NCBI GenBank assembly: GCA_030737875.1
Contig: CM060923.1
Location: 494,724,453 to 494,788,452 of the forward strand
DNA from: Allium sativum
Lineage: Eukaryota > Streptophyta > Magnoliopsida > Asparagales > Amaryllidaceae
Direction of reading: 5' to 3'
Length of the DNA: 64,000 nucleotides
Below, piece by piece: positions 25,401 through 34,688 of this stretch. Every line of letters starts with the position of its first letter. Positions within the stretch are counted from its first letter, which is position 1. The notes below the pieces were generated by a model that saw only the letters and a program-made list of their open reading frames with translations, made no database searches and had not been told where the DNA came from. The position numbers and the translations under genes are program-made.

Positions 25401-25533
25401 CGGCCCAAAATGGGAAGGACCCTTTGTCATCCAACGGAAACTTGATAAAGGAACATTCAAGTTAACGACCGTAGATGGCGAAGAAGTCCCTCGAGCATGG
25501 AATGCCCAACACTTAATGCGATATTTGGATTAG
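19474..25533 (+). pseudogene. gag-pol of element F, one frame with three stops
   Basis: One continuous frame of 2,020 codons starts at ATG 19474, the first good start after the leader. It is broken by TAG at 21946-21948, TAG at 22195-22197 and TGA at 23710-23712. Gag: R/P-rich and disordered N-terminus, capsid-like domain at residues 325-460, Asn-rich linker, and a CX2HX4HX4C finger at 611-624. Protease: DNGSS with Asp763. RT: core with YVDD (22963-22974). RNase H1 (about 23400-23700) lacks the first catalytic Asp. The archaeal-type RNase H (about 23830-24200) keeps YTDG, a Glu in EYEAL, CDS and a late Asp. Integrase: HHCC finger (24500-24640), then D, D and E of the catalytic core in GIDII, TDNGTQF and QVEAINK, ending about 25530. 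Losing RNase H1 residues while keeping the second enzyme is normal for Tat. Each stop is one C-to-T step from a sense codon. Only the stops break an otherwise intact frame. Confidence 0.93.
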
Positions 25534-25830
25534 AAATGCTATACTTCTTGCTGTTCTCCATGCAAACTCTGTAATAAGGCACGACTTGCCTTGGGAAAAT
25601 ATGACGATATGAATAAAGGACTATAAAGTGGATGTAGGCTATGACTTAGCCGAACCACTATAAAAATATTGTGTGTTATTTACTTTTATGCATCTACATT
25701 CATTAGTTGTTCTGTTATAATTATGAAATGCAGGATAACTCAAAGCCTATAAAAGGTTGAAAACAGTTTGGACATAAAAAGAAGCACAATGATTATTTGT
25801 GCAATAAGACGTAAAAGAATGAGAAAACGA
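25534..25830 (+). other. Post-pol region of element F with LTR-like block
   Basis: This is non-coding. At 25621-25680 it repeats the LTR segment around the stem-loop: AGTGG, TGTAGGC, GCCGAACCACTATAAA, TTGTGTGTT, T-rich tail. Downstream is AT-rich DNA up to the 76-bp array. Confidence 0.7.
25627..25659 (+). promoter_or_regulatory. Second copy of the LTR stem-loop, after pol
   Basis: AGTGG...GGC, loop of about 9 bases, GCC...CCACT. Both stem arms are identical to those of the LTR copies (19211 and 32478), while the loop differs in sequence and by one base in length. The downstream TATAAA and TTGTGTGTT are also kept. It lies about 95 bp after the pol stop codon and ahead of the antisense gene, where a 3'-end signal for the sense transcript would make sense. 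Confidence 0.55.
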
Positions 25831-25836
25831 CATTCC

Positions 25837-26281
25837 TAACTCTAACTCTCCAGAGAAAGAGAGAGAGTACAAAAGCGTCTCAGACTGAGCGCTGAAAAAG
25901 AAATTCTATTATGAACTCTAACTCTCCAGAGAAAGAGAGAGAGTATAAAAGCGTCTCAGACTGAGCGCTGAAAAAGAAATTCTATTCTGAACTCTAACTC
26001 TCCAGAGAAAGAGAGAGAGTATAAAAGCGTCTCAGACTGAGCGCTGAAAAAGAAATTCTATTCTGAACTCTAACTCTCCAGAGAGAGAGAGAGAGTATAA
26101 AAGCGTCTCCGACTGAGCGCTGAGAAAGAGGTTCAACTCCGAACTCTAACTTTCCAGAGAGAAAGAGAGTGTAAAGGCGTCTCCGACCGAGCGCCGAGAA
26201 AGAAATCTTTTCCCGTCGAACGACCGGGGAATAAACAAATAACTGAACTCGAACTCTAACTCTTAAGAGAATGAGAGAGAG
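25837..26281. repeat. 76-bp tandem repeat in element F, post-pol
   Basis: Units start at about 25837, 25913, 25989, 26065 and 26141, exactly 76 bp apart, followed by a degenerate partial unit from about 26247. Each contains CTAACTCTCCAGAGA, a GA-rich run, a TATAAAAG-like word (the outer units vary), then GCGTCTC and GACTGAGCGCTGA. The first units are nearly identical and the last ones diverged. Hypervariable tandem repeats in the 3' untranslated region are known from Tat-lineage elements and can seed satellites. Confidence 0.9.
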
Positions 26282-26639
26282 TATAAAAGAAATGCCAGGA
26301 AAAACAACAGGTATTGATGACACAGGAAATGCTATCCCGTTAGAGAATCGGGAGCATTCAGATTGCATAGCTGAGCATTGAATAACTTATGGAAATTGAC
26401 TGGGGACACATATACATACACATATCTCCCCTTTCCCCAACTTTGTTTCATGACTATAGACATGCGTTTTTACATAAGTGCAGAACTGCTAACAAATAAA
26501 CATTGCAGAAAGTGAATTATTTTTATTTACAAATGAATGAATTTGTACAGGGAAATAACTGAAAAAGAAAATGCGGAAGCTGCTGGTGTAGCAGCACTTA
26601 TTGGTTTACAAAGATGCTAAAAAGACACAGGAGAACCCA
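26282..26639. other. Non-coding region 3' of the antisense gene
   Basis: This is the gap between the 76-bp array and the stop codon of the antisense gene. On the - strand it would be that gene's 3' untranslated region. No frame or repeat is recognised. Confidence 0.5.
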
Positions 26640-28211
26640 CTATTTGGGTTTGGGATGAGCCTTCGATTTCTTGGCAGCTTTTTCCGCATCCTTTACTTCC
26701 TTCTCGGCTTCAGTCAAGATTCGCTTTGATTTCTTTTTCCCTGAAGATGTAGTACTGGAGCCAACAGACTTCTTCCCGGAGGGCTGGGCACTGGAATCAA
26801 GAGAAGATTTTTTAGCAAGTTCTTCGGTAATAGATCTAGTTGAGAGCTTAACAACTAACCTTGAACCTGCATCCACAACTGCGAGGGGCTTGAGGACCTC
26901 AGGGTCTAATTCTTCAGCCTTTAATTGCAAGCGCTTGTCTTGATTGGCCTTCATGGCCGCCAAGGTAACGTCATCGGCGCTTTTTGACTCCCCGGTTATT
27001 GTAACCTCTGGTTCCTCATCATGCCCCTCGTCTCCTCCATCGTCTTTTAAAGCTGCAATCATTTCTTCATTATGGGGAGTAGTGACCTTAGTTGGCTCAC
27101 TTCTTTCCCCCAGGTCTGTTGAAGCAGCCTTGTCTTCCCCTTCTTTGACCCTATCAGCGGGCTTTGTCCCAGCGATAGCTCCTTGAGCCACATCTGTCTT
27201 TGCGGATGATTCAACGCCTACAGAATGAGAAACATCGGTTATCAACTCAGGCGAAAGCAAAGGATTTATCATTGAGCGTTCGATCATGTAGCCAAAGGTA
27301 GTAGTAGCCTTGGCAAATTGAGGAGAAAAGATAGGGATACCTTCTGAAGACTTTTCAGCGGGGGTGACTACTACCTCTGGAGTTATTTTAGGAATGGGAG
27401 ATAGCAAAGTTGTTCGGGTAATTCCCGGGTTTTCGGGATCATACCCTTCTGCTTCGGGAGTTATAGGAGCAGAAGAAGAGGAACCAGCTTCAGGAATAGT
27501 TTTCTGTTTAGACTTCCGCCTCTCTTCTTCCATGGCCTCAGCAATTAGGCGGCGCCCTTCAGCTAGGCGCTCCGGTTCGTCGTCTCTCAAGTATTTCTCC
27601 ATCAGCTTATCTTCATCGAGGGAATCGACCTTAAGTTCTTCTTTTTCCCACTCGACGATTTGATTCCACACTTGAACCAGAGTGGATGGATAGTCCTCGA
27701 TCCAGGAAATGTTTCGACGACGAATAATATGCGCAAAGAATTCTATCATTAGCTCGCCGAAGCCTTGAATCTCAACCTCCGCCTCAGATAATTGTTTGCG
27801 GGTTTCCTCCGCAGATTTAATAGCGCATTCCACGTTGCCCTCAGCCAGGGCAGCCCTGTTCTCCGCCTCCAACAATTTTGAAGCCAAGTCTGCGTTTCTC
27901 TTTTCTAACTCAGCACTCCTTTTCGCTAACTCGGCGTTTTTCTGCTCAAGCTCAGCATAAGCAAGGCGTGTCTTAGCAGCCTCTGATTTGGCCTCGTCAG
28001 CTTGCTTCTTCAACTCAGAACGCTCCTGAGTGTGGGATTCAAGCAGGTCATGATAGCGCTTTTGCATGTCCTCAAACTGTTGTTTGAAGTTAGAAGCGTT
28101 CTTCTGAGCGATAGCTAGTTGAGCTTGAGTATCTTCTAAATCTTTTCCTAAGGTTTTTAGGGCCTTGGCATCCTCCTCTGCAGTCTTTTGCATCGAGTCA
28201 GCATTTGTCAT
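26640..28211 (-). CDS. Antisense gene of element F, last part: coiled coil and Lys-rich tail
   Basis: There are 523 codons, ending with TAG at 26640-26642. Residues about 5-150 are a long heptad-rich coiled coil (repeated E-L-x-K-R-N/S-A-E-L patterns). A W-containing segment at 165-190 follows, then an acidic, Pro/Ser-rich middle and a Lys/Ser-rich tail with GKKKSKR and KAAKKSK, likely nuclear localisation signals. The first ATG overlaps the stop of the previous part (TAATG at 28211). The two parts may be separate proteins, joined by an unseen intron, or broken by a small frameshift in this copy. The long, skewed, uninterrupted frame opposite a region with no + strand gene argues that it is real. 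Antisense extra frames between pol and 3' LTR are known in Tat-lineage elements. Function unknown; a dimerising nuclear protein is an inference. Confidence 0.75.
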   Translation of the reverse strand: MTNADSMQKTAEEDAKALKTLGKDLEDTQAQLAIAQKNASNFKQQFEDMQKRYHDLLESHTQERSELKKQADEAKSEAAKTRLAYAELEQKNAELAKRSAELEKRNADLASKLLEAENRAALAEGNVECAIKSAEETRKQLSEAEVEIQGFGELMIEFFAHIIRRRNISWIEDYPSTLVQVWNQIVEWEKEELKVDSLDEDKLMEKYLRDDEPERLAEGRRLIAEAMEEERRKSKQKTIPEAGSSSSAPITPEAEGYDPENPGITRTTLLSPIPKITPEVVVTPAEKSSEGIPIFSPQFAKATTTFGYMIERSMINPLLSPELITDVSHSVGVESSAKTDVAQGAIAGTKPADRVKEGEDKAASTDLGERSEPTKVTTPHNEEMIAALKDDGGDEGHDEEPEVTITGESKSADDVTLAAMKANQDKRLQLKAEELDPEVLKPLAVVDAGSRLVVKLSTRSITEELAKKSSLDSSAQPSGKKSVGSSTTSSGKKKSKRILTEAEKEVKDAEKAAKKSKAHPKPK

Positions 28212-28815
28212 TAGAGTGCGGATGATCTAGAAAGACTGCGAGAATACTTGAACATTTCGGTATATTGTTTTTCCACCAAATCGATTTTTGCCTTAGCCTC
28301 ATCCGCCCAATTAGAAGAAATGGGTTCAAGGGTGGGAAGGAAGGTCAGAGTCTCGAAGTAGTGCTCGGGAAATTGCTCCTTTAAATATGCCAGCCTTACT
28401 GCAGTTCCCGCATCTGGTGGAGGAGGAGCGAGGACTGTTAGTTCAGTGTCCCTTCCTGAAGAAGATTCTGTAGAACCCTTGTCTGTCCTGGGTCGTTTAG
28501 TAGCAGGGACTTTTTGCTTACTTCTAGACCCAGTTTCCTTTGGAGGAGTTTTCTCTCTACTTCGCTTTTCATGGGAGGAAGTGGAATCCCTAGATTGTGG
28601 TCTATCCTCCTCCCTACGACCTTGATAGCTTTTGTATTTCTCTTGTTCCGATCGAACTGGTGAGCGGGAGCGTGAGGGTCGAGATCGATAAGGATCATAG
28701 GGTCTTCTTTCCTCCCTACCACGGTCATCCCGGCGATTATACTCGGCATCCTGAGGAGGATTGGACATGCTGCGACGAAGCTTTCTTATATCATAAGAGG
28801 ATCGAGACATTGTAC
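28211..28815 (-). CDS. Antisense gene of element F, exon 3: SR-rich segment
   Basis: The exon opens at 28815 after the acceptor TTATCGTGCAG (AG at 28817-28816). The frame is set by a phase-1 junction with exon 2. It encodes about 200 residues. The first 120 are rich in Arg, Ser, Asp and Glu with many RS, SR and RD dipeptides, much like the RS regions of splicing proteins. A Pro-rich stretch and a helical segment ending near MFKYSRSL follow. The frame ends at TAA 28211-28213, which shares its last A with the ATG of the next part. It could start at its own ATG (28810) if the intron is not real. The SR character is seen directly; any role in RNA binding is inference. Confidence 0.65.
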
Positions 28816-28932
28816 CTGCACGATAAATAAACGAAGTTCAGAATCAACGAATTCATGGAGAAAAGAAGTGCAATGAATGCTAATGCTGTGGTGTAAAGTG
28901 CATCCTAAGTGGTGTGTGTCCCCCCAACCAAC
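28816..28932 (-). other. Probable intron 2 of the antisense gene
   Basis: The donor GTTGGT (GT at 28932-28931) is weak but is the only nearby one I found that keeps frame. The acceptor is GTGCAG at 28821-28816. Length is 117 bp, phase 1 at both ends. The frame of exon 2 would otherwise run to a stop at 28880. Confidence 0.45.
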
Positions 28933-29496
28933 CCGAGTCTGAAGCTAGACCGGTGCGGGCAGGCTCTTTGGCCTTAGCGGGAGTAGTTTCTTCAGAAGAA
29001 GTGAAGACTAAAGGATCCTTCCTGAAATCCTCTGAGGTATAGATAGTCTCAGGTAAGGGGAGATCCCCTAAACCCTGAAATATGTGCTCGTCAGTACTAG
29101 GAACATCCCCTTCGGAAGCGTGAAGTGGCGACTCTTGGGAAGATTTTGACTTATCTAGAGAAGTAGCTCCCTCGGGGGCAATATACCCTTCACGATGCTC
29201 TTTGGACAGATTAGCCAATTCATCATCTTGCGTAGAAGATGGAGAAGGTGAAGTGTGAAGAGAAGCGGTAGGAATTCCTGAGCCCTCTCCTATCTTTGGG
29301 ACCACCTCCACTGGAGGAATGTACGCGTATGGAACCGTCCCATGTCCAATGCTGCGAAAAACAGATAGCAGCCCATGAAAGTGAAGGTATTCATCTTTAA
29401 GGACCTCGTCGATTGTCAAGAATTTTTGATCGCCATTAAGAAGACGATGCATCCGATCAAAGAACACTTGGTCTGATATCTGTTTGGGATTGTCGA
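28933..29496 (-). CDS. Antisense gene of element F, exon 2
   Basis: It has 564 nt, with one base of a split codon at the 3' end and two at the 5' end, matching exons 1 and 3. The first 50 residues look helical and may finish the N-terminal domain of exon 1. The rest is acidic and rich in Ser, Thr, Pro and Glu, and is probably disordered. The acceptor upstream is TTTGTTTGCAG (AG at 29498-29497), preceded by a T-rich run. No catalytic motif is recognised. Confidence 0.65.
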
Positions 29497-29574
29497 CTGC
29501 AAACAAAAAAGGAAAACAGGTCAGATTGATGATTCAAGTGTATAGAGTCCGGGTTCAGAAAATCAATGCTTTAC
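29497..29574 (-). other. Probable intron 1 of the antisense gene
   Basis: It is 78 bp with donor AA|GTAAAG (GT at 29574-29573) and acceptor TTTGCAG (29498-29497), both good plant consensus sites. It splits a codon after base 1 and joins two frames that otherwise end separately. A 78-bp length is near the lower limit of plant introns. Confidence 0.65.
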
Positions 29575-30331
29575 TTGATTTTGTCCATCTCCTGGCGCAT
29601 CCAGACTGTTGCTTTATGTAGAACCACTCTAGTCTGGAATCCCCAGCTTTGCTGCTAAACGGCGTAGAGATTATCTTCCTCTTTGGGACTGATTCAAAGT
29701 AACAGAAAGAAGGGGTTTCTCTAGTCCGATGTTTGAAATTATAGAAGAAATGAACATCATCGAACGTGAGCTCTAAGCCAAGAATTTCACGATATGCTAT
29801 GAATAAGGTATGCAGATAGGCATATGAATTGGGATGCAGCTGCATGGGGGCAATCCGCATTTGTCTTAAGAAGTCAACGATGAAAGGCGAGAATGGAGGA
29901 ATGGCGCCAACCATGCACATCAGTCGAGTAACCGTCATATATCCTTCTGGAGGGTTGTGGGGACGGTCAGAGCGTGAGGGCACTAGAGTGTCCCTCTTCA
30001 TTATTCCATACTTCAAGCAAATTCTAATAAGCCGGTCGTTGTCAATTGTCGATTCTACGGAATCTGGAGGTGACTCCAATATAATGGCTGAGTCAAATTC
30101 ATCGGGTGCTCGATGGTCACCAATCCCTCCTTCCTCCTCAAAGCCTAGGGAAACTTCATTTTCAGAAGACATTTCGTCGCTTTCCCGATGACCAACTCCG
30201 TAATCCGGACCCTCACTGTCCCATTCTGGGTCAGATGAAGAAGATATATCCTCGAGAGTGGTTTTGTTGGAAGTTTCCGGAGCTTCTTTCCTCTCAGCTA
30301 GACGAGAAGAGCGTCTGGGCCTCATTGTCAT
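29575..30331 (-). CDS. Antisense gene of element F, exon 1: transposon-associated domain
   Basis: The start is the ATG at 30331 (followed by ATG at 30325). The frame is open farther upstream to 30526, but that part is low-complexity and lies in the likely 5' untranslated region. The exon encodes 252 residues. Residues 3-15 are basic (RRSSRLAERK), residues 20-100 are acidic and Ser-rich, and residues 105-250 form a folded-looking domain. That domain has the pattern known from the Pfam family 'putative gypsy type transposon' (PF04195): a CLKYGI/TLVPS block, a GYMTVTRLMCMVG block, a PFSPFIVDFL helix, LHPNSYAYL, and an aromatic FYNFKHR segment. That assignment is from memory of the family pattern. 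The exon ends in phase 1 at 29575. A TATA box on this strand lies at 30590-30597. Confidence 0.75.
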
Positions 30332-30589
30332 GGAACTATTGAAGAAGCAATAGCACGGATTAGAGTAAGTTATCCCGTGTCCCCCTTTCTGTGTATGTGT
30401 GTGAACTAAAGTGTGTGCAGCAAATGTGGGAAATACAAAATAAAAATACAGCAATGTAAGACGAAGCTTTAAAGAGAAGGTGATAGTCAGAGTTGTTCTT
30501 AATTCTCGTTTATGTTCACAAGGCACTATCCTAACTGTCCGCGAAGCATATTCGTCTAGAGTAAGTGTTAGTTGAATTAGTTGGGTAGT

Positions 30590-30597
30590 CTTTATAT
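30590..30597 (-). promoter_or_regulatory. TATA box of the antisense gene
   Basis: On the - strand GCATATAAAGAC gives a TATA box about 260 bp upstream of the ATG at 30331. It predicts a start near 30560 and a leader of about 230 nt. The 30600-30930 stretch, upstream on this strand, is dense in CCGAACC/GGTTCGG words like those in the U3 of the LTR, so both promoters of F could be read by the same host factor. Confidence 0.5.
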
Positions 30598-31711
30598 GCC
30601 AAGTTTGATGCGTTCGGTTCGGTTCGGATATGCATGTGATGATTGGCTCGGTACAAATGCGGATAACAGTCGGTTCGGATGCCTCATTAAAGCAAGGTCA
30701 GTTCAAGACAAGGGAAGCAACGGGTTCGGAAGCAGGACTGATCTGATCGGATCGGGTGACCCGATCCGAACCGAACCAGTATCGCCTAACCGGACCATTA
30801 ACTTCAACCTCTTATCCCATTCATTTCTCCGACCCGAACCGACGTTTTCTTTCCTTCCTGTTTTTCTGAAGTCTGAAACCCGAACCGATCCCCTTTCCCT
30901 CTCTTTCCTTTTTGCTCCTTCGTCTTCTACCCGAACCAGCTCCAATTTGTCACCACACTCATCATCTTCTTCCTCTTTTCCCCTTACTCACAAACGAGTC
31001 CGCTTTATCACCAAAGCCACCGTTGAGGATAAATATTTGCCCTCTCCAGCCTCGCAGCGCCTCGAAGCAATGGCGCATCCACCAGCAGCGGCGGGGGGTT
31101 CAAGCGAAGCTTATGGCCAAACCATCCTAATCCAACACTAATTGAAATCGAGAACGGTTACAACGAAATTATTCGAGATTAGAAAAGCTACCTATATGTT
31201 TGATTCGGGAAATCTACAGGAAATAGTTTTAGAATTTTCGAGTTTCTGACGTTTTCAATACTAAGGATGGGAGCGGCAGCAGAAAAGAAGAAGAAAAGAA
31301 TGAAGGCGGTAACGAGTTTATAAAGGGAATGGTGTTGACTCCTCGTCTTCCTATTTTGTCTCACCCGCTCGGACCGGAGTGAAGGCCCAGAAACACAACT
31401 CTCTCTGAAGGCCCAATGTCTAGTAGCTAAATCCACGAAAACGCTTCGGATCGGGATCCGAACCGAGTGGAAATTTCACACGTTAATTTAGCATCCAACT
31501 CGAATTGAAGAGAAGGAGAGTAAAGAAGGAGTATACCTGCAAGAAGCATTACGTGGCAAGAAGAGTTCCCAAATTTGCTTAGAAATGAAGAAAATGTGCT
31601 CGGGTCGGACGCCGAACCGAATGGAAATTTGTGCATTACTCCTGACTGTTCTGATTCAAGAATTAGCATTTAAACAACGTCAAAGCACGCTTTGTACAAC
31701 GAAAGCATCCT
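30598..31711. other. GGTTCGG-rich region between antisense gene and PPT
   Basis: It is non-coding as far as I can tell. Clusters of TTCGG/CCGAA/CCGATCC words lie at 30612-30920 and 31440-31620. The + strand frame at 30581-31141 runs through these words and a CT-rich run and shows no domain. Confidence 0.5.
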
Positions 31712-31725
31712 TTGAGGGGGCAAAA
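31712..31725 (+). other. Polypurine tract of element F
   Basis: TTGAGGGGGCAAAA lies directly in front of the 3' LTR (31726). This is the expected primer for plus-strand synthesis. The interrupting T and C are common in Tat-lineage PPTs. Confidence 0.8.
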
Positions 31726-32597
31726 TGTTAGCCTACTTTGCGAACTAGGCAACACAAAGTCAAGAAACCAACCATTGAAGAGTATTTTAAGTTATAAGAC
31801 TTCGGTTCGGATCGGAAGAAAACACCACAATTCAGATTGATAGCAGCACATTGGTTCAGATCGGATAGAGTTCCCTGTTCGGATCGGATGGCTCTTACTG
31901 GGTAAATTGGCAAAGCATATCTGATCGGATCGGAAGGACAATGAATCTCAAATGGATCGGAAAACCTTTTGCTTGTCACGACGGTGCAGCGGAGCGGAGT
32001 ATGATTAGTGGAGGAGAGACGTCCAAGCCACTCCGGTTCGGATCGGGTATTCCGATCCGACCCCCAACCTGCACGCCTCCGACCCGCACCCATGATCCAG
32101 GTTAATCTCCTATAAAATAGCCTGGAGAACCGGACCGGCTATGACTGATTCCTACCCCTAACGTCCATCTCTTTGATGTGTTGTCAGCTTGATAGTTCAT
32201 CCGAACCCGAAGAGAGTGCGATGGATGACACGTGTTCCGACCCGGATTGAATCTCAGGCAAATTCACGCCTATAAATACCCCATCTAGAGACAAAGAGAA
32301 GGATCTTTTTTCAGCACTTTTGAGAATCCAAGTACCTCCATCATCCGAACTCCTTTACTCCCGGAGAATCCAAATCATCTTTCATTTCTTGTTTTAATCA
32401 TTTGAGTGAACAAAAGTGAGTTGTGAGTGAATCTTACATTGCATTTGTAACTGAATTACTGAATATAGTGAAAACTAAGTGGACGTAGGCATTTCTTCGC
32501 CGAACCACTATAAATCTTGTGTGTTCATTCTTATTTTTGTTTTATTTTATCTTGTTTCTAATCAATTTGGGTGTTAGAACCACTTTTGGGTCTAACA
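31726..32597 (+). mobile_element. Element F, 3' LTR (872 bp)
   Basis: It has the same length and ends as the 5' LTR and about four single-base differences, all in the first 270 bases. TATA and the stem-loop (32478-32509) are intact. It is followed by TAAAC, the target duplication, and then by the rest of the E LTR. Confidence 0.95.
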
Positions 32598-34674
32598 TAA
32601 ACCATACCTGAACCTGGACCTACAACCAAAGAGTTAGCACAACATACCGTACAATACTCTATGGTGCCACTAACATATGGTGTAAAGGATACGGGGGTGG
32701 GGGTGTGTATGTCATAGTGATGTCAAATAATCAAGCATAGCAACCATCCTAACACCTCTCACTCAGTGCGTAAAGCATACGATATCCACCACTTTTGGTC
32801 ACTAGATCCATCAAGGTAGTGACGGAGTCTGACTTGTACAACTATTTCTACCACCAAGCTTGCCCCATGGAGTTATGACTAAATCCTTACAAATGACCCC
32901 ACTTCATTGGTCCATAGCCAATAGCCTTACCTAGGCCACTATGGCCCTGAATCCGTCCATATGCCCCATACTCATAGTGGTTCAAAGTTATAGACATCGA
33001 TAACCCCTTAGCACACGTCCTGCAACAAAGCCCAACTCATGAAGTTAACTCGTTAGTTCCCATCTGGGTCCTGAGTTCTACTTCCTATTTGGACTTCCTT
33101 TGTATCTCGGGTTTTGGTCGAATTGAAGTTGGTCTTGAGAAGAGTCGTCGCGTAATCGCAGCTCCAATCCAGTTTGGTTCGGCTTGCTTCAGTCAGTTTG
33201 ATACAAATACATTGCTCCTAGGCTTCCCGTTCGGTTCGGTGTTCCACTTCAGGTTGGTTCGGTTTGGTAGTCTCCATGTGGTTCGGGTTGCCACCTTCCA
33301 TTCAGTCGGTTCGGTTCGGATCGCACCATACGGATCAGGTCGGGATTCTCCACTTCGTCGCCGCCAAGCGGTTCGATTCGTAGCACCCTCTCTTGATCGG
33401 TTTGGGTCGTGGCTACTCATCCGGGTTGGGTCGTGGTGTAGTGCTCCGATTCGTGATCTCCTTTGGCCATCAGCTCGTGGAAGGGGTTCGGGTCGAGTGA
33501 CGCGGTTCAGATCGTGGAGCTCTCCAGGTGAGCGGTTCGGTTCGGTCATGATCTCCCCAATTCCTCAGATCGGCTCGTGATGCAACCATTTGAAGGGAAC
33601 GGTTCGGTTCGTGCTCCCCTTCTCCGATCCGATCCGATTCGGTTAATTTCCTGTACTTCTTTCCAGCGACTGTTTCACGCCATACGAAGGTATTTTCGAC
33701 CATTCTAACTTTTATAATCAATCACAAAGCATACCATACAGTCATAGCAACATATATAATCAACCATAAATACCAAAACAACAATCTAATGTGTTGAAAT
33801 GTATCAAACATACCCAAAAACCCATATTTTCCCCTTAATCATGTTTAAGCATAACTAATGATAGGATTAACAAAACTTATCCAAATTAGCCCAAATTTCT
33901 ATCAAAGCCCTAAAATTATATTTTAAAATTTAACAATTTTTTCCAGATTTTTCTGAATTATAATTTCGCTAACTATAGCTAATCACCCCTAATTAGCCGT
34001 AATTAATGAAAAACAATGCAAATCACTCACCTTAGCCACAAATAAAACTTAGATCTGAAAGTGCCTTTGATTTGGGTTGAATTCTAATGCAACACAGCAG
34101 CTCCAACTCTGATTTGGTGTCAATTCCCCTTGATTTGACATAGCTTGGCTTAATCTTCAATTAGAAAGCGATTAGGAGTAATTTGGGATGAAAATAGAAG
34201 GTGCAGGTCATGGCTAGGGTTAGAGGAATGTTTTTGACGGCTGAAAAATGAGATAAAATTCGATTTCCTACTATTCTCAGCCTCCCCATAACCCTAATCC
34301 CGAAATGGGTTATGGGCCCTCTTGCTAATCACCCTAATTAGGCATGATTAAGCTGTTTTTCACCTTCTAAACCTTGTTTCAGCCATTCTCCCAAACGATG
34401 AGTCCGTTTGGCTAATGTGACCACTCTACGGAAAGGTAAACCATCATCCAGATCTAATGGAAGTGGTTTTAGGTCAAAACTCCTTTCCAATCAAAAGTTA
34501 TGGCCGAAACAAGATCAGTTAGGGGTAAAATGGTCATTTAAAAATCGACAAAAATTATGAACATGGGAAATGACCCCAATGGTCGTCTCCCAAAGTTACA
34601 TGGCTATACGACTCCTTATGAGAAAGAAATAAATATTCTACGATCCTCCGATGCATAGAATGTGGGTCATTACA
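32598..34674 (-). mobile_element. Element E, 3' LTR, inner piece
   Basis: It matches 39358-41434 of the right LTR. It begins with the second copy of TAAAC and ends ...GGGTCATTACA. The + strand frame at 33089-33580 arises from repeated GGTTCGG words. It is interrupted differently in the other LTR and is not a gene. Confidence 0.9.
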
Positions 34675-34676
34675 TT

Positions 34677-34688
34677 CTCCCCCCCTTT
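34677..34688 (-). other. Polypurine tract of element E
   Basis: On the - strand AAAGGGGGGGAGA lies within two bases of the 3' LTR end. Its position confirms the - orientation of E. Confidence 0.85.

Larger units (their letters stand above)
18459..32597 (+). mobile_element. Element F: young Tat-lineage gypsy element with antisense gene
   Basis: It is 14,139 bp long and flanked by TAAAC on both sides (18454-18458 and 32598-32602). Order: 872-bp 5' LTR, gag-pol on the + strand (19474-25533), a post-pol region with a stem-loop and a 76-bp tandem array, an antisense multi-exon gene (30331 down to 26640), a GGTTCGG-rich stretch, a PPT, and an 872-bp 3' LTR. The LTRs differ at about four positions by eye, so F is the youngest element that can be dated here. 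Tat membership rests on the gag with a CX2HX4HX4C finger, the DNG protease motif, the RT sequence, and a second RNase H of archaeal type between the first RNase H and the integrase. Three in-frame stops make the copy unable to express a full polyprotein. Confidence 0.95.

Noticed and set aside
33089..33580. 163-codon + strand frame in the E LTR (and 39998-40339 in the other LTR)
   Set aside because: The frame runs through repeated GGTTCGG words, is broken differently in the two LTRs and has no domain; it is chance openness in a CpG-rich repeat.
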